A stretch of DNA of 64,000 nt from Lactobacillus sp. ESL0785 (GCF_029395455.1 NZ_CP113916.1:868001-932000); one strand, 5' to 3'; positions 35,879 to 46,618 are shown, counted from the first letter of the stretch. The notes: generated by a model not told the origin, from the sequence alone. Numbers and translations: made by a program.

Positions 35879-37695
35879 TAAAAAGCCCCCCTTTGACCCT
35901 GAATTCTCTTTAACTGTAAAATTTTTTGCGTAATTGCAATAATCTCGCTATTATCAGTTCTGCGTTTTGCGTCCGTTAATTGATTTTCTAATTCTTTTAA
36001 TTGGGAAGTGACTTCACGCATCTTGAGAGCATGCATTTGTTCATTAATTTCACGATCAGAAAAATCCTGGGGCATATCTGTCATTTCAGCATTTACTATT
36101 ATACTCTGAAGTTCGTCAGGAATAAAATCTAAGAAACCACTGGTTGTTGGATCATCATTATCTTTACTAAATTTTAACCATAATTCTGCTAAATCTGCAT
36201 ACTTTTTATCTGGAAATAAAAATCCTTTTTTAAGTAAAAAATCACGTGCATGTTCTGAATGCATAAATAAATATAATAATCTTGTTTGCACCGGATCATT
36301 TTTGGCATTTTGCTCTAATTCAACTATTGGAGTTGAATCATCCTCTAAGATTGGCTCTGGTAATTCATTGCCACGTTTATGGCGCTCAGCAGCAGCTATT
36401 TTACGCCTTTCCTGTAACAAATTAACCTTCAATGCATCTCGAGATACATCTTGCTGGGTCGCAATTTTATCCAAATACAAATCTTGTTCAACTGGATTAG
36501 ATAATTGCGCAATTTCTTTAACCGCTTCATTAAGATAGGTGATTTTTTCACGATCATTGGCAAGATTATATTTCTTGGCTAACCGCTTTAAGAAAAAATC
36601 AGTTGGCGTCAATGCACCTGCAAGTTCTGCACGGTATTTCGTCACACCATATTTTTTTACATATTCATCAGGATCTAATTTTTCCGGTAACACAACAATC
36701 CCAATATTAAAACCGCCCGCATGATCAAACATTTTGGCTGCACGTTCTTCCGCATGAACTCCCGGATCATCACCATCATAATTAATGATAATATTGTTGG
36801 TTATTCGGCGCAGCAGATAAATCTGCTGGTCGGTTAAACTGGTCCCCATTGAAGCAATTCCAGACTTGACACCAGCTTTGTATGCTGCAATCACATCCAT
36901 ATAGCCTTCATATAAAACCAAATGTTTTTCTTCACGAGCAGCCTTTTTCGCTTCAGCAAAATGAAATAAGACATTAGACTTAGTAAAAATTTTAGTTTCC
37001 GGGCTATTAACATACTTAGCATCTTTTTTATCAGCAGAAATTCGCCGCCCAGAAAAACCAACTACATAGTCACTTTCATTCCCCAATGGAAACATTAAGC
37101 GATCGCGAAAGCGATCAAACATATCACCATCTTGAGACTGAGCAAACAAACCACTCGCAGCTAGATCATCATCTTGATAACCTTGACTACGTAAATATGT
37201 CAACAATAGTTTACTCTGTTTAGGTGCATAACCAATCTTAAAATGCGTGATAATCTCTGCATCAAGCCCACGTTCTTTAGCATAATCAAGTCCGCGCTTA
37301 CCAGCATTGGTTGATACCAGTACGCGGTGGTAAAAATCTGCTGCAGCTTGATTAATTTGAATTAAGATATTGGAATACTTAAACTTTTGCGGAGTAATTT
37401 CATCAATTTCAACATGGCCCATTTCGGCTACTTTTTGAACGCTTTCAGGAAAAGTTAGACCATCTTTTTCCATTAGGAACTTAAAGACATTGCCACCTTT
37501 GCCACAACCGAAACATTTAAAAAATTGCTTTTGTTCATTAACGTAAAACGACGGGCTTTTTTCTTGGTGAAAAGGGCAAAGACCAGCATAGTCTTTGCCT
37601 TTCTTTTCAAGTGAAACATACTGGCTGATTACATCAACAATATTGACACTGCTACGAACTTTAGCAATTGTATCTTGAGAAATTAAGCCAGCCAT
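35878..37695 (-). CDS. dnaG: DNA primase DnaG
   Basis: Synthesises RNA primers at the replication fork. The N-terminal CHC2 zinc finger appears as [11 protein letters not shown] and CFGCGKGG (about 41-68). The TOPRIM catalytic centre is [13 protein letters not shown] near 260 and [10 protein letters not shown] near 306. The C-terminal helicase-binding domain occupies about 450-605, with basic and coiled segments near the end. The length is 605 residues. It is encoded between glyS and rpoD, the conserved Firmicute order, with 20 nt from glyS. Confidence 0.97.
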   Translation of the reverse strand: MAGLISQDTIAKVRSSVNIVDVISQYVSLEKKGKDYAGLCPFHQEKSPSFYVNEQKQFFKCFGCGKGGNVFKFLMEKDGLTFPESVQKVAEMGHVEIDEITPQKFKYSNILIQINQAAADFYHRVLVSTNAGKRGLDYAKERGLDAEIITHFKIGYAPKQSKLLLTYLRSQGYQDDDLAASGLFAQSQDGDMFDRFRDRLMFPLGNESDYVVGFSGRRISADKKDAKYVNSPETKIFTKSNVLFHFAEAKKAAREEKHLVLYEGYMDVIAAYKAGVKSGIASMGTSLTDQQIYLLRRITNNIIINYDGDDPGVHAEERAAKMFDHAGGFNIGIVVLPEKLDPDEYVKKYGVTKYRAELAGALTPTDFFLKRLAKKYNLANDREKITYLNEAVKEIAQLSNPVEQDLYLDKIATQQDVSRDALKVNLLQERRKIAAAERHKRGNELPEPILEDDSTPIVELEQNAKNDPVQTRLLYLFMHSEHARDFLLKKGFLFPDKKYADLAELWLKFSKDNDDPTTSGFLDFIPDELQSIIVNAEMTDMPQDFSDREINEQMHALKMREVTSQLKELENQLTDAKRRTDNSEIIAITQKILQLKRIQGQRGAF

Positions 37696-37715
37696 TTAAT
37701 CACCTATCTTTATCA

Positions 37716-39782
37716 TTATTTAATTACTAACTTACTTAAATCACCTAACCGATCAGCTAAATTACTAATTGTACTTAATTGTGCTAATCGATTATTTTTA
37801 ACTGCTTCATCTTTCGCCATAATCATATTAGTTTCGAAGTAGTGATCAATAATTGGTTGTAATTTAACAAAGTCATCATAAAGTTCAGTTAAATTAGTCA
37901 CAGCTTGCAAGTTTTCAACACCTAGGTAAAGCTCATTTTCACTGTTATCTGTAAACAAACTAGAATCAACCTGAACTTGCCCCTTAAATTTAGCTTTCTT
38001 CAAAATATTGTTAATTCTGATTAGACTTTCAACTACTGGCTTAAATTGTTCATCATCGTGGTGTGCCTGTAAAACATTTGCGGCAGCTAAAATTCGAATT
38101 GGATCTTGCTGACTAGAAGCTAAAACAGCATCAACAATATCATACTTAAACTTATTCTTTTGTAAATATTGATTAATCCGATCACGAATAAAGGAAGCAA
38201 TTTCTTCATCTTGCTCTGTTGATTTAGGCAACTTAGCTGCGGTTTTACCATCAAGTAAAGCTACGATTTCTGGCAAAACTTGATTAAACGGTAATGACCA
38301 TTTTTGATTTAATAAAATGCGGACAATGCCGTAAGCGTAACGTCGTAAAGCATAAGGATCGTTAGACGAAGTGGGGATCATCCCAGCTGCAAAGAACGTA
38401 ATAATTGTATCAAGTTTATCAGCAACTGACAGTAGTGAACCCACAGTCGTTTGTGGTAATTCTCCCTCTGCAGATAACGGCATATAGTGTTCTTTAATGG
38501 CAACAGCAACGTCATCGTTTTCACCAGCAAGCTTGGCATAATGCATGCCCATTACACCTTGCAGTTCAGTAAACTCGCCGACCATCTGGGTAACTAAATC
38601 AAACTTATATAGTTCACTAGCACGATCAAAATCAACAATTGTTTGGTCAGCCAATTGCCATTTTTTGGCTAAGAAATCACCAATAATGCGAACACGTTGT
38701 GTTTTTTCAGCCATTGAACCAATCTTATCATGAAAAGAGACATTGTTTAGTCTTTGGACAAAATGACTCAACGGGTACTTGCGGTCCTCATCATAAAAGA
38801 ATTGGGCATCATCCAGCCGTGCTACTAAAACTTTTTCATTACCAGAGATAACATTGTCTAAAAAGTCTTTGTTTCCATTACGAACAGCAATAAAATGGTT
38901 AATTAAATTGTCATTTTGATCATAAACTTCAAAGTAACGTTGATTATCTTTCATTGAAGTTATTAAAACTTCTTGTGGCATTTGCAAGTATTTTTCAGCA
39001 AATGTCCCTGCAAAAACAGTCGGATATTCAACTAAATTAGTGACTTCTTCAAGTAAATTCTTATCTAATTTAATCCGCCAATTATGTTTCTTAACCAATT
39101 CTTGCATCTGTTGAACAATCATGTCTTTACGTTCGTTAGCATCAACAATCACATATTGATCCTTCAAAGCATCTTCATAATCGTCACTATTAGCCAAAAC
39201 AACGGCATCACCTAAGAAACGATGGCCTTCAGTTTTGCGGCCAGCAGTAATATCTAAAATTTTCACAGGAATTACGTCGCTGCCAAATAGTGAAACTAAC
39301 CAGTGAATCGGACGAACAAATTCAAAATCATGCGAATCCCAACGCATTTTGGTTGGAAAAGTCATTGCCTTAACAATATCACTCATTCCCAGCAAAATCT
39401 CGCTGGCCTGCTTGCCTTCTTGTTGAACATGAACGTAAGCATATTCTGTACCCTTAAGTTCAGCAAAATAAATATCATCAGCAGTCATTCCTTGACCACG
39501 AGCAAATCCTTGAGCAGCCTTTGTCCAATTACCATCAGCATCTTGAGCAATTTTTTTTGCTGGACCTTTTTTAATTTCATCAATGTCAGCCTGCTTTTCA
39601 GCTAAGTCTTCAACAAGAATTGTCAATCTACGAGGTGTTGAGTAAGTCTTAATATCCTTAAACTTTAAGCCATTTTCTTTTAAAAATTTTCTCGTTCTGT
39701 CAGCTAATTGCTTCACACTGCGAGAAACAACATGCGCTGGCATTTCTTCAATTCCAATTTCAAATAAATAATCTTTAGTCAT
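37716..39782 (-). CDS. glyS: Glycyl-tRNA synthetase beta subunit
   Basis: Large subunit of the heterotetrameric bacterial glycyl-tRNA synthetase, providing the tRNA-recognition and HD-like domains. The protein starts [17 protein letters not shown], the family-typical N-terminus. The internal motif [20 protein letters not shown] is diagnostic, and the C-terminal domain is helical (about 560-688). The start is ATG 39782, overlapping the glyQ end by 8 nt (ATGACTAA); a 10-codon longer in-frame version lies inside glyQ without support. With this start the length is 688 residues. Confidence 0.96.
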   Translation of the reverse strand: MTKDYLFEIGIEEMPAHVVSRSVKQLADRTRKFLKENGLKFKDIKTYSTPRRLTILVEDLAEKQADIDEIKKGPAKKIAQDADGNWTKAAQGFARGQGMTADDIYFAELKGTEYAYVHVQQEGKQASEILLGMSDIVKAMTFPTKMRWDSHDFEFVRPIHWLVSLFGSDVIPVKILDITAGRKTEGHRFLGDAVVLANSDDYEDALKDQYVIVDANERKDMIVQQMQELVKKHNWRIKLDKNLLEEVTNLVEYPTVFAGTFAEKYLQMPQEVLITSMKDNQRYFEVYDQNDNLINHFIAVRNGNKDFLDNVISGNEKVLVARLDDAQFFYDEDRKYPLSHFVQRLNNVSFHDKIGSMAEKTQRVRIIGDFLAKKWQLADQTIVDFDRASELYKFDLVTQMVGEFTELQGVMGMHYAKLAGENDDVAVAIKEHYMPLSAEGELPQTTVGSLLSVADKLDTIITFFAAGMIPTSSNDPYALRRYAYGIVRILLNQKWSLPFNQVLPEIVALLDGKTAAKLPKSTEQDEEIASFIRDRINQYLQKNKFKYDIVDAVLASSQQDPIRILAAANVLQAHHDDEQFKPVVESLIRINNILKKAKFKGQVQVDSSLFTDNSENELYLGVENLQAVTNLTELYDDFVKLQPIIDHYFETNMIMAKDEAVKNNRLAQLSTISNLADRLGDLSKLVIK

Positions 39783-40692
39783 TTTCAATGCCTGCCTTCT
39801 TGTCTTCTGCATTCTTTAATAATGGAAAGCCACGCTTTTCACGTTCTTGAACAAAGCAAACAGCAACTTCATGTGCCAAGTTTCTGATTCGTGCCAAATA
39901 GCCAGCCCGTTCAGTAACTGAAACTGCGCCGCGAGCATCAAGTAAGTTAAAAGTATGTGAACACTTCAAAATGTAATCGTAAGCTGGTTGTACTAAATTT
40001 TGACTTAGTAAACGCTTAGCAGTTTTTTCATAAACATCAAAGAACTTTAATAAATTCTCTTGGTTTGATTCTTCAAAAGCATACTTAGAATGCTCGTATT
40101 CAGCTTCTTTAAAGATATCGCGGTAAAGAACGCCATTGCCCCATTCCAAATCAAAGACTGAATTAACGTCTTGAATATATGAAGCCAGACGTTCAACACC
40201 ATAAGTAATTTCACTCATAGTTGGCTTAACATCAAGTTCACCAACAGTTTGGAAATAAGTAAATTGACTAACTTCCATCCCATCAAGCCAAACTTCCCAA
40301 CCAACACCGGCACAACCCATTGACGGATTTTCCCAGTTATCTTCAACGAATCTAATATCGTGTTCTAGCGGATTAATTCCTAAAACTTGCAAACTATCTA
40401 AATAATATTGTTGAATATTTTCAGGTGCTGGTTTAATTACAGCTTGGAATTGGTGATGTTGAAACAAGCGATTAGGGTTATCACCATAACGCCCATCAGC
40501 TGGCCGTCTTGATGGTTCAACATAACAAGCAGCCCAAGGTTCAGGTCCGACTGCTCGTAAAAAGGTATAGGGACTCATGGTGCCTGCACCCTTTTCGACA
40601 TCATATGACGGCATAATCATACAACCTTTGGAAGACCAAAATTCTTCCAGTTTAAAAATCATTTCTTGAATTGTTAATTTTTTCTTTGCCAT
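39775..40692 (-). CDS. glyQ: Glycyl-tRNA synthetase alpha subunit
   Basis: Small catalytic class II subunit that forms glycyl-adenylate and charges tRNA-Gly with GlyS. Motifs include [20 protein letters not shown] near residue 14, [20 protein letters not shown] near 51, and [20 protein letters not shown] near 136. The start is ATG 40692 (305 residues), with GGAGGA 6-8 nt upstream; an earlier in-frame start at 40710 would lie upstream of that ribosome site. Transcription is governed by the T-box leader directly in front. Confidence 0.97.
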   Translation of the reverse strand: MAKKKLTIQEMIFKLEEFWSSKGCMIMPSYDVEKGAGTMSPYTFLRAVGPEPWAACYVEPSRRPADGRYGDNPNRLFQHHQFQAVIKPAPENIQQYYLDSLQVLGINPLEHDIRFVEDNWENPSMGCAGVGWEVWLDGMEVSQFTYFQTVGELDVKPTMSEITYGVERLASYIQDVNSVFDLEWGNGVLYRDIFKEAEYEHSKYAFEESNQENLLKFFDVYEKTAKRLLSQNLVQPAYDYILKCSHTFNLLDARGAVSVTERAGYLARIRNLAHEVAVCFVQEREKRGFPLLKNAEDKKAGIEND

Positions 40693-40718
40693 TATAATTC
40701 CTCCCTGCATTAGGCCAT

Positions 40719-40900
40719 AAAAAAAGCCTATGCAAAACTTGCATAGGGACGAGATTTGATCGCGGTTCCACCCTAATTCAGGGAATATTTTCCCTGCTCT
40801 TAATTGGATTGACTAGAGGTGCCTTTTCCCAGATGTCCTCACACTAACTAACACTCGCTTAACTGGTACTTTTTAAAATCCTCATCTACATCAAAATACA
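40719..40900 (-). promoter_or_regulatory. Glycine T-box riboswitch of glyQ-glyS
   Basis: The minus strand contains the T-box consensus AGGGTGGAACCGCG at 40774-40761, followed by a terminator hairpin CCTATGCAAG/CTTGCATAGG with seven T at 40747-40719, just before the glyQ ribosome site. Upstream there is room for stem I, and a GGC glycine triplet at 40823-40821 (in AAAAGGCACC) is the best specifier candidate. Uncharged tRNA-Gly is expected to stabilise the antiterminator and turn on glyQS. Confidence 0.92.
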
Positions 40901-40905
40901 CTGGT

Positions 40906-40933
40906 ATTTTACCATAATCACGTAAGTAAACAA
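40906..40933 (-). promoter_or_regulatory. Promoter of the glyQS T-box transcript
   Basis: Minus-strand TTGTTT and TAAAAT are separated by 16 nt (hexamers at 40933-40928 and 40911-40906), placing the start near 40899, about 205 nt before glyQ. It lies just after the recO stop, so glyQS has its own promoter although recO is in the same direction. Confidence 0.6.
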
Positions 40934-40942
40934 AATCCTTAC

Positions 40943-41695
40943 CTAAAATAATTTTAATTCATCTAAGAATTTTTTGGTTTTCAAGTTTAAATCAATTGTT
41001 TCCCGATAAATGCGGTCAATTGCTTTGCGTGTAGCTTTTTTAGTTCCTTCATTGACTGTAATTGAACCTAGACGTGCAATTGGCAGTAAGCCGATTGTTC
41101 TTAAGATAGCTGTTTCTTTAGGTTGTAAGCGGAGCCGACTAGTTTCTGTATAAAAATGATCACTACAAATAATACCGCCACGCTTAATTGAATAATCGAA
41201 AATGCCCTGACTTTTGCCACAAATAACACAATTACGTAACTCAGGTTCAACTCCGTAAGCTGCGAGTAGCTGCATCTGGACAATTTGGGTAATCATTTCC
41301 GGATCTACACCAGCATTAATTTTTTGCAAGGCAAATTCAGCTAAAGCATAATATTTACTCAACGGTTGATGTTCAACGAAGGCATGGTCAATTAAATCCA
41401 AAATAAAAGAAGCATAAGCATTCTTAGTCAGGTCATTAAATAACCCATCAAACTGCCTTACTTCTTTATAAGTTCGCAGATTACTTAAACCCTGACCACT
41501 AGTATAAATAACGTAAGTCCCGTAAGAAAAGTTAAGCAAAGCTGCACCTAACTTGGATTTCGGACGCAATGCTCCCCGAGCAATCATCGTAATAATGCCA
41601 TTTTCTTTAGTAATAATCTTAGCAAGTAAATCTGCTTCTTTAAATTTTTGCCTTTTAAAAATAATGCCCTGAACTTCTTTAAGTTCACGTGCCAT
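40943..41695 (-). CDS. recO: DNA repair protein RecO
   Basis: Recombination mediator that helps load RecA on SSB-coated single strands (RecFOR pathway). The N-terminal OB fold begins [20 protein letters not shown]; a C-terminal zinc-binding element is seen as CVICGKSQG and GGIICSDH. The length is 250 residues from ATG 41695. The in-frame start ten codons earlier lies within era and is less typical, although the ribosome site for 41695 is distant (about 12 nt). It follows era almost directly, the standard era-recO order. Confidence 0.94.
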   Translation of the reverse strand: MARELKEVQGIIFKRQKFKEADLLAKIITKENGIITMIARGALRPKSKLGAALLNFSYGTYVIYTSGQGLSNLRTYKEVRQFDGLFNDLTKNAYASFILDLIDHAFVEHQPLSKYYALAEFALQKINAGVDPEMITQIVQMQLLAAYGVEPELRNCVICGKSQGIFDYSIKRGGIICSDHFYTETSRLRLQPKETAILRTIGLLPIARLGSITVNEGTKKATRKAIDRIYRETIDLNLKTKKFLDELKLF

Positions 41696-41696
41696 T

Positions 41697-42605
41697 TTAG
41701 GATAAAGCCTTCTTATCGTAACCAATCTGCTTTAAAAAGCTAGGATCAGAGCGCCAATTACGCTGCACTTTAACCCATAAATGTAAATTAACTTTTTCAC
41801 CAAGCAGATTCTCAATTTGTCGTCGCGAATTAATACCAATCTGCTTCAGCATTTTACCGCCCTTACCAATAATAATGCCTTTTTGACCACTCTTTTCAAC
41901 GTAGATTGTGGCTTCAATTTGCAGCTTGCCTTTTTCGTGTTGGTTCATCCGTTCAACCCAAACTGCAGTTGCATGTGGAACTTCCTCAGCAGTTAATTTC
42001 AAAATTTGTTCACGTACTAACTCAGAAACCATAAAATATTCTGGACGATCAGTAATTTGGTCAGGATCATAATAATCTGGTCCTGCTGGTAAATACTGGT
42101 GCAAAATTGCAATTAAGTCGGTAATTCCAACCCCTTGAGTAGCAGAAATTGGTAAAAATTCTTTAAACAAATCTAATTTGCGGTAAGAATCAATGATTGG
42201 CAACAAGTTGTTGGGATTTACCTGATCAACTTTATTAATTACCAAAAAAACTGGTACCTTAACTTGCTTCAGCAATTGAACGATATATTCGTCACCTTTA
42301 CCAATTTTCTCAGGTTCAACCATAAACAAAACCAGATCAACATCATTTAAACTAGAAATGCTGGCCTGATCCATATAATCATCCAACTTCAAATGTGGCT
42401 TAAAAATCCCCGGCGTATCCACAAAGACAACTTGCATGTCGTCAGTTGTATAAATACCAGAAATTTTATCACGAGTTGTCTGCGGCTTATTAGAAGTAAT
42501 TGCGACTTTTTGACCGACTAAATTATTCATCAAAGTAGACTTACCAACATTTGGTCGGCCAACCAATGCAACAAAACCAGATTTATTTTTCTTATTTTCA
42601 GTCAT
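41697..42605 (-). CDS. era: GTPase Era
   Basis: Essential Ras-like GTPase with a KH domain that assists 30S assembly by binding the 3' end of 16S rRNA. G1 is [14 protein letters not shown] (about 16-29), G3 is [11 protein letters not shown]4 is [10 protein letters not shown] near 123, and the KH region has [20 protein letters not shown] near 231. The length is 302 residues. Its start overlaps the ybeY stop by one base. The diacylglycerol kinase and cytidine deaminase genes often found between ybeY and era in Bacilli are absent. Confidence 0.97.
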   Translation of the reverse strand: MTENKKNKSGFVALVGRPNVGKSTLMNNLVGQKVAITSNKPQTTRDKISGIYTTDDMQVVFVDTPGIFKPHLKLDDYMDQASISSLNDVDLVLFMVEPEKIGKGDEYIVQLLKQVKVPVFLVINKVDQVNPNNLLPIIDSYRKLDLFKEFLPISATQGVGITDLIAILHQYLPAGPDYYDPDQITDRPEYFMVSELVREQILKLTAEEVPHATAVWVERMNQHEKGKLQIEATIYVEKSGQKGIIIGKGGKMLKQIGINSRRQIENLLGEKVNLHLWVKVQRNWRSDPSFLKQIGYDKKALS

Positions 42606-43129
42606 TATTTTCCTCTGCCTTCATCTAATTGGTCAGGATACAGTGGTAACCCATATTCTTCAAGTACTTTACCTTGAATGCCAAACATTTCTTTTGCTTC
42701 ATCAGGTTCAATATGGTCATAACCATTAAGATGTAAAAAGCCATGAACTAATGTATAACCAAATTCACGATCCCATCCTGTACCATATTCCTTACTATGC
42801 CGCTTAATTACACTAGGACACATGAATAAGTCACCAATGTCTTCTTGAAAATCTGGGTCAGCAGTAAAAGCTGCTAAATCAAGGTCATCTTCGCCATCTT
42901 CAATTGCAAATGAAATAACATCAGTTGGTCGGTCTTTACCCCGATATTCTTTATTGATTGCATGACTGCGTTCTTCATCGACAAAATTGATACTCATTGC
43001 CAGATTATTATTTTTAGCAATTTCTTTTTTGGCTAATAATAATAATTTGGCAATCCAAGCTTGCCAATCACGCGCATCACTCTTCAAAAAATTGACCTCG
43101 TCATTATAAGTAATTTCAATAGGCATCAT
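42605..43129 (-). CDS. ybeY: Endoribonuclease YbeY
   Basis: Zinc-dependent rRNA maturation and quality-control endoribonuclease. The diagnostic H-x3-H-x5-H zinc site is [11 protein letters not shown], near residues 130-140, and [11 protein letters not shown] near 69 is conserved. At 174 residues it has family length. Two adjacent ATG codons (43129, 43126) could start it. It overlaps phoL upstream and era downstream by one base each, a tight phoL-ybeY-era operon devoted to ribosome maturation. Confidence 0.96.
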   Translation of the reverse strand: MMPIEITYNDEVNFLKSDARDWQAWIAKLLLLAKKEIAKNNNLAMSINFVDEERSHAINKEYRGKDRPTDVISFAIEDGEDDLDLAAFTADPDFQEDIGDLFMCPSVIKRHSKEYGTGWDREFGYTLVHGFLHLNGYDHIEPDEAKEMFGIQGKVLEEYGLPLYPDQLDEGRGK

Positions 43130-44085
43130 TAATGTCGTTCGTCCTCTTTCTCATAAGCGTTGATGATTTTGGCAACAACTGGATGTCGTACAACATCGTT
43201 AGCCGTAAACCTAATAAATTTAATTTGGTCAATACCCTTTAAAATTCGCTGTGCATCAATTAAGCCGCTGCGTTGACGACCCGGTAAGTCTACCTGTGTC
43301 ATATCGCCGTTAACAATCATTTTCGAATTAAAACCTAACCGCGTTAAAAACATCTTCATCTGCGCATCGGTTGTATTTTGAGCTTCATCTAAAATAACAA
43401 AGGCATCATCAAGAGTTCTTCCCCGCATATAAGCAAGTGGCGCCACTTCAATTACACCACGTTCCATTAGTCGATCAGTGGTGTTAGTTCCTAAAATAGC
43501 ATAGAGCGAATCATAGATTGGCCGCAAATACGGATCAACTTTTTCCTTTAAATCTCCTGGCAAAAATCCTAGTGATTCACCAGCTTCAACAGCTGGACGT
43601 GTTAAAACAATGCGAGAAACCTCACCCTTTTTAAAAGCTGCAATTGCACAAACAACGGCCAAGAATGTCTTACCAGTACCGGCAGGTCCGATCCCAAATA
43701 CAACATCACTTTTTTGGATAGCTTCGACATATCGCTTCTGCCCCATATTTTTAACTCTAATCGGCTTACCTTTAGCATCCCGAATTAAAATTTGTTTATA
43801 GAGGTCTGAAAAATATTCCGTAGTTCCCTTATCCGCCATCTTCATTGCACTGACAACGTCGGGGGCACCGATGTTAACACCCGTTCCCACAATTTGGTCT
43901 AAAGCCTTTAGAACTGCAATTACTTTCAGTACATTATCTTGCTCACCAGCAACCACAATTTGGTTACCCATGTCGGTAACGCTGATATCATAACCTTCAG
44001 CCATTAAGTTAAGATTACCGTCATTAATTCCAACTAATTGCTGCATATTTTCCGGATTTTTAGGAATAAAATTGGTTTGAGCCAA
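43129..44085 (-). CDS. phoL: PhoH-like ATPase (PhoL/YbeZ), TTG start
   Basis: P-loop ATPase of the PhoH family, functionally linked to YbeY in RNA processing. Walker A is GPAGTGKTFLAVV near residue 133; Walker B is FVILDEAQNTTDAQMKMFLT near 229. The N-terminal 100 residues are a KH-like/PhoL extension. The length is 318 residues. The start codon is TTG at 44085, with AAAGGAG 8 nt upstream; no ATG is better placed. It is 21 nt downstream of the YqeY gene. Confidence 0.92.
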   Translation of the reverse strand: MAQTNFIPKNPENMQQLVGINDGNLNLMAEGYDISVTDMGNQIVVAGEQDNVLKVIAVLKALDQIVGTGVNIGAPDVVSAMKMADKGTTEYFSDLYKQILIRDAKGKPIRVKNMGQKRYVEAIQKSDVVFGIGPAGTGKTFLAVVCAIAAFKKGEVSRIVLTRPAVEAGESLGFLPGDLKEKVDPYLRPIYDSLYAILGTNTTDRLMERGVIEVAPLAYMRGRTLDDAFVILDEAQNTTDAQMKMFLTRLGFNSKMIVNGDMTQVDLPGRQRSGLIDAQRILKGIDQIKFIRFTANDVVRHPVVAKIINAYEKEDERH

Positions 44086-44106
44086 AAACTTCGCTCCTTT
44101 TCTTGC

Positions 44107-44550
44107 TTAGTTCAACTGGCTTTGAACCGCACTTGAAGCGGCCTTACCGTCAGCCTTACCCTTAATTTTAGGCATTAAAGCTTTCATTACTTTGCCAAAA
44201 TCTGATTTGCCTTTTGCACCAACTTCAGCAATTGTTTCAGTTACAATTTGCTTTAATTCAGCTTGAGATAACTGCTTTGGCATGTAACTTTCAACAACAG
44301 CCAATTCTTTTTTAGTTTCTTCGGCTAAGTCATCGCGTTTGGCCTTCGTAAATTCTGCGATTGATTCTTCACGCTGCTTTTTTTCTCGGTTTAATACCGT
44401 TAGTTCTTCATCAGGACTGAGTTCATGACCAGCCTTGATTTTTTCATTCATTAAAGCTGACTTAATCATCCGTACAGTATTCAATCTGATTTTATCACGG
44501 GCTTTCATAGCTTCTTTCATATCCGCCATGATTTGTTCAGATAAACTCAC
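44107..44550 (-). CDS. yqeY: GatB/YqeY domain-containing protein
   Basis: A 147-residue helical protein equivalent to the C-terminal tRNA-binding domain of GatB/GatE. Its stand-alone role is not established. It starts MSLSEQIMADMKEAMKARDK, the family-typical N-terminus, and ends with the GKSDFGKVMKALMPKIKGKA-type block near residues 112-131 that contains the conserved tail helix. It lies between rpsU and phoL, as in many Firmicutes (the rpsU-yqeY pair), separated from rpsU by a terminator hairpin. Confidence 0.93.
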   Translation of the reverse strand: MSLSEQIMADMKEAMKARDKIRLNTVRMIKSALMNEKIKAGHELSPDEELTVLNREKKQREESIAEFTKAKRDDLAEETKKELAVVESYMPKQLSQAELKQIVTETIAEVGAKGKSDFGKVMKALMPKIKGKADGKAASSAVQSQLN

Positions 44551-44605
44551 AACTACTCCTTCTTTCTAAAATATAATCCAGATAAATTATAACAAATTTA
44601 ACGTA

Positions 44606-44643
44606 AAAAAACGACCTCTACCAACAGATAGAAGTCGTTTCTT
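44606..44643 (-). terminator. Terminator/attenuator between rpsU and yqeY
   Basis: Hairpin AAACGAC-x-TCTA paired to TAGA-x-GTCGTTT (one wobble) around an eight-base loop. It lies about 7-10 nt past the rpsU stop, with A and T runs on its flanks. It would separate the abundant rpsU message from the downstream operon. Confidence 0.75.
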
Positions 44644-44649
44644 TATATA

Positions 44650-44826
44650 TTAATAATGTCTACGTTTCCGTGCTGCTTCAGATTTAAGCTTTCTACGTAC
44701 ACTAGGTTTTTCGTAGAATTCGCGTTTGCGGTATTCTTGCAAGGTACCACTTCTTGAAACGGAACGTTTGAAACGACGAAGAGCATCATCAATAGACTCG
44801 TTTTCGTGAACGACTGTCTTAGCCAT
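44650..44826 (-). CDS. rpsU: 30S ribosomal protein S21
   Basis: Small basic ribosomal protein of 58 residues. The family signature is [20 protein letters not shown], followed by the basic tail [15 protein letters not shown]. The start is ATG 44826, with a near-perfect AAGGAGG about 7 nt upstream; a longer in-frame start at 44892 is not supported. It is expressed from a strong sigma-A promoter at 44878-44905 and bounded by a terminator. Confidence 0.97.
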   Translation of the reverse strand: MAKTVVHENESIDDALRRFKRSVSRSGTLQEYRKREFYEKPSVRRKLKSEAARKRRHY

Positions 44827-44877
44827 GTGTGATCCCTCCTTCCATTTCTTGACGTTACCGTCATTGCATTTATTTAA

Positions 44878-44905
44878 ATTATAACAAACCATATCGTACG
44901 GTCAA
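44878..44905 (-). promoter_or_regulatory. Strong sigma-A promoter of rpsU
   Basis: Minus-strand TTGACC (44905-44900) and a perfect TATAAT (44883-44878) are 16 nt apart. Transcription should start near 44871, leaving a 45-nt leader. This is the cleanest promoter in the window and fits a highly expressed ribosomal protein gene. Confidence 0.8.
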
Positions 44906-45016
44906 TACAAATCTGTAATATTTTTCAAAAAAATCTATTTTTCTGTGTAATTGATTAATAAAATCTGTTATTGCCCATTTTAAAAAGGTATAATTAAACA
45001 AAAAAAGGAGTTACTA

Positions 45017-45847
45017 ATGAGTGAAGAAACACCAAAAAAAGAAGTTAATATAATTATCATTTCTGATTCGGCCGGCGATACTGCCTTTAACAATGCAATC
45101 GCTGCTGCGGCTCAATTTCCTGATGCTCAGATTAATTATCGGCGCTACCCTTTTATTATTGATAAGAAGCGTCTCGAACAAACTTTTACTGAAATTGAGC
45201 AGTATCCTAATTTAGTAATTATTTATAGTTTAGTCAAAGACGAAATGCAAATTCCAGTTATTCGGTTTGTCCGTGAACATAAAATTCAAAGTGTTGACAT
45301 TTTGTCGCCAGCTGTTGAGGCCTTGCAAAAAGTAACAGGAATACGACCGCTAGAACGTATTGGTGCTCAACACAAGATGAACCAACAATATTTTGACCGT
45401 ATTTCAGCGATGGAATTTGCAGTAATGTATGATGATGGTAAAGACCCGAAAGGGTTCTTAGAAGCCGACGTTGTGCTACTAGGTGTTTCTCGGACTTCTA
45501 AGACACCACTTTCGTTATTTTTGGCTAATAAGAACTTAAAGGTGGCTAACTTGCCTCTTGTTCCCGACACCCATATTCCTAAAGAAATTTATAAAATTGA
45601 TCCGAAAAAAATTATTGGTTTAACTAATGATCTGTCTGTCTTAAACGAAATTAGGCGCCAACGAATGATCTCTTACGGCCTTAATCCGGATACAACTTAT
45701 TCCAATACTGATGCAATTAGAGCAGAGCTTAACTCAGCCCAACAATTATATGAAAAATTAGGCTGTTATGTAATTAATGTTGCTCACCGGTCAATTGAAG
45801 AAACGGCTGCATTAATTTTGCGTCATCTAGGAATTGAGGAACTGTAA
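45017..45847 (+). CDS. PPDK/PEP synthase regulatory protein (DUF299, YqfL-like)
   Basis: Bifunctional serine/threonine kinase and pyrophosphorylase family (PSRP/DUF299) that inactivates and reactivates pyruvate phosphate dikinase or PEP synthase by reversible phosphorylation. The N-terminal IISDSAGDTAFNNAIAAAAQ and the P-loop-like GVSRTSKTPLSLFLANK near residue 156 are family signatures, followed by PLVPDTHIPKE. The 276-residue length is right. The target enzyme is not encoded in the window. In Bacillus this gene (yqfL) lies between glyS and dnaG; here it has moved to diverge from rpsU. Confidence 0.92.
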   Translation: MSEETPKKEVNIIIISDSAGDTAFNNAIAAAAQFPDAQINYRRYPFIIDKKRLEQTFTEIEQYPNLVIIYSLVKDEMQIPVIRFVREHKIQSVDILSPAVEALQKVTGIRPLERIGAQHKMNQQYFDRISAMEFAVMYDDGKDPKGFLEADVVLLGVSRTSKTPLSLFLANKNLKVANLPLVPDTHIPKEIYKIDPKKIIGLTNDLSVLNEIRRQRMISYGLNPDTTYSNTDAIRAELNSAQQLYEKLGCYVINVAHRSIEETAALILRHLGIEEL

Positions 45848-45913
45848 ATATCGTTTAATTATTAGTATTATTTTTACTTAATCACATTAACAAATTGTTT
45901 TCGAGGTACATTA

Positions 45914-46456
45914 ATGACACAACAAGAGAAAAATTCTAAATTAACAACAGCAATTTTTGCTGGTGGCTGTTTTTGGTGCATGGTGCAACCATTTGATAGT
46001 TTACCGGGAATTAAGCAGGTAATTTCTGGCTATACTGGCGGCCAAGTTGCCAATCCAACCTATGAACAAGTTTGCTCTGGGACAACTGGTCATACTGAAG
46101 CTGTTGAAATTACTTTTGATCCTACAGTTATGCCATATGAGAAGCTGCTTGAATACTATTGGCAAGTAACTGATCCAACTGATGCAATGGGACAATTTCA
46201 AGATCGTGGTGACAATTACCGTCCCGTTATTTTTTATAATTCACCAGTGCAAAAAGCAGCTGCGGAAAAATCTAAAGCTGCTTTAGAAGCTAGCGGCAAA
46301 TTTGATAAACCTATTGTCACTAAAATTGAACCAGCTCAACCCTTCTATCCTGCAGAAGAATACCACCAAGACTTTTATAAAAAGGATCCTTCAAGATATG
46401 AACTTGAAGAGTCTGGTGGCCGGGCAGAATTTATTAAGAAACATTGGTCAAAGTAA
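45914..46456 (+). CDS. msrA: Peptide-methionine (S)-S-oxide reductase MsrA
   Basis: Repairs methionine-S-sulfoxide in proteins using thioredoxin. The catalytic motif is [11 protein letters not shown] (about 16-26), the GCFWC variant in which the second cysteine can act in recycling. Downstream family blocks are [20 protein letters not shown] near 36 and [13 protein letters not shown] near 151. The length of 180 residues is typical. The start is ATG 45914, with a GAGGT-type ribosome site. Together with msrB and tpx nearby it forms an oxidative-repair neighbourhood. Confidence 0.95.
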   Translation: MTQQEKNSKLTTAIFAGGCFWCMVQPFDSLPGIKQVISGYTGGQVANPTYEQVCSGTTGHTEAVEITFDPTVMPYEKLLEYYWQVTDPTDAMGQFQDRGDNYRPVIFYNSPVQKAAAEKSKAALEASGKFDKPIVTKIEPAQPFYPAEEYHQDFYKKDPSRYELEESGGRAEFIKKHWSK

Positions 46457-46484
46457 AATTACTACTATTTGATAGATAATCCGT

Positions 46485-46618
46485 GTTACGATATAGATGT
46501 GGATGTTGTATTGCGGTATATTACATACTAAATAACAATAATTATACTATACTAGAGATTTGATTTTACTTTGTTAAACATCCACAGATGTAACCAGCTT
46601 GATTGCTGGTTATTTTTA
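46485..46618 (+). ncRNA. Candidate structured RNA between msrA and yitT
   Basis: Within the 275-base msrA-yitT gap, TGTGGATGTT (46498-46507) pairs perfectly with AACATCCACA (46577-46586). TTAC (46486-46489) can pair with GTAA (46590-46593), closing a long hairpin over an A/T-rich loop. This leads directly into a rho-independent terminator (TAACCAGC/GCTGGTTA, then TTTTT, 46591-46617), whose stem shares three bases with the closing pair. A GATAAT at 46475-46480 could be the -10. I cannot match it to a known RNA family. It could be a small RNA or an msrA 3' structure. Confidence 0.4.
46591..46617 (+). terminator. Rho-independent terminator after msrA/candidate RNA
   Basis: An 8-bp perfect stem TAACCAGC/GCTGGTTA with a six-base loop, followed by TTTTTAATT. 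It lies 135 nt beyond the msrA stop and 115 nt before yitT. Confidence 0.75.

Noticed and set aside
40719..40900. Possible tRNA-like gene in the glyQ leader
   Set aside because: The GGAACC-like element is the T-box antiterminator core, followed by an intrinsic terminator; no tRNA cloverleaf.
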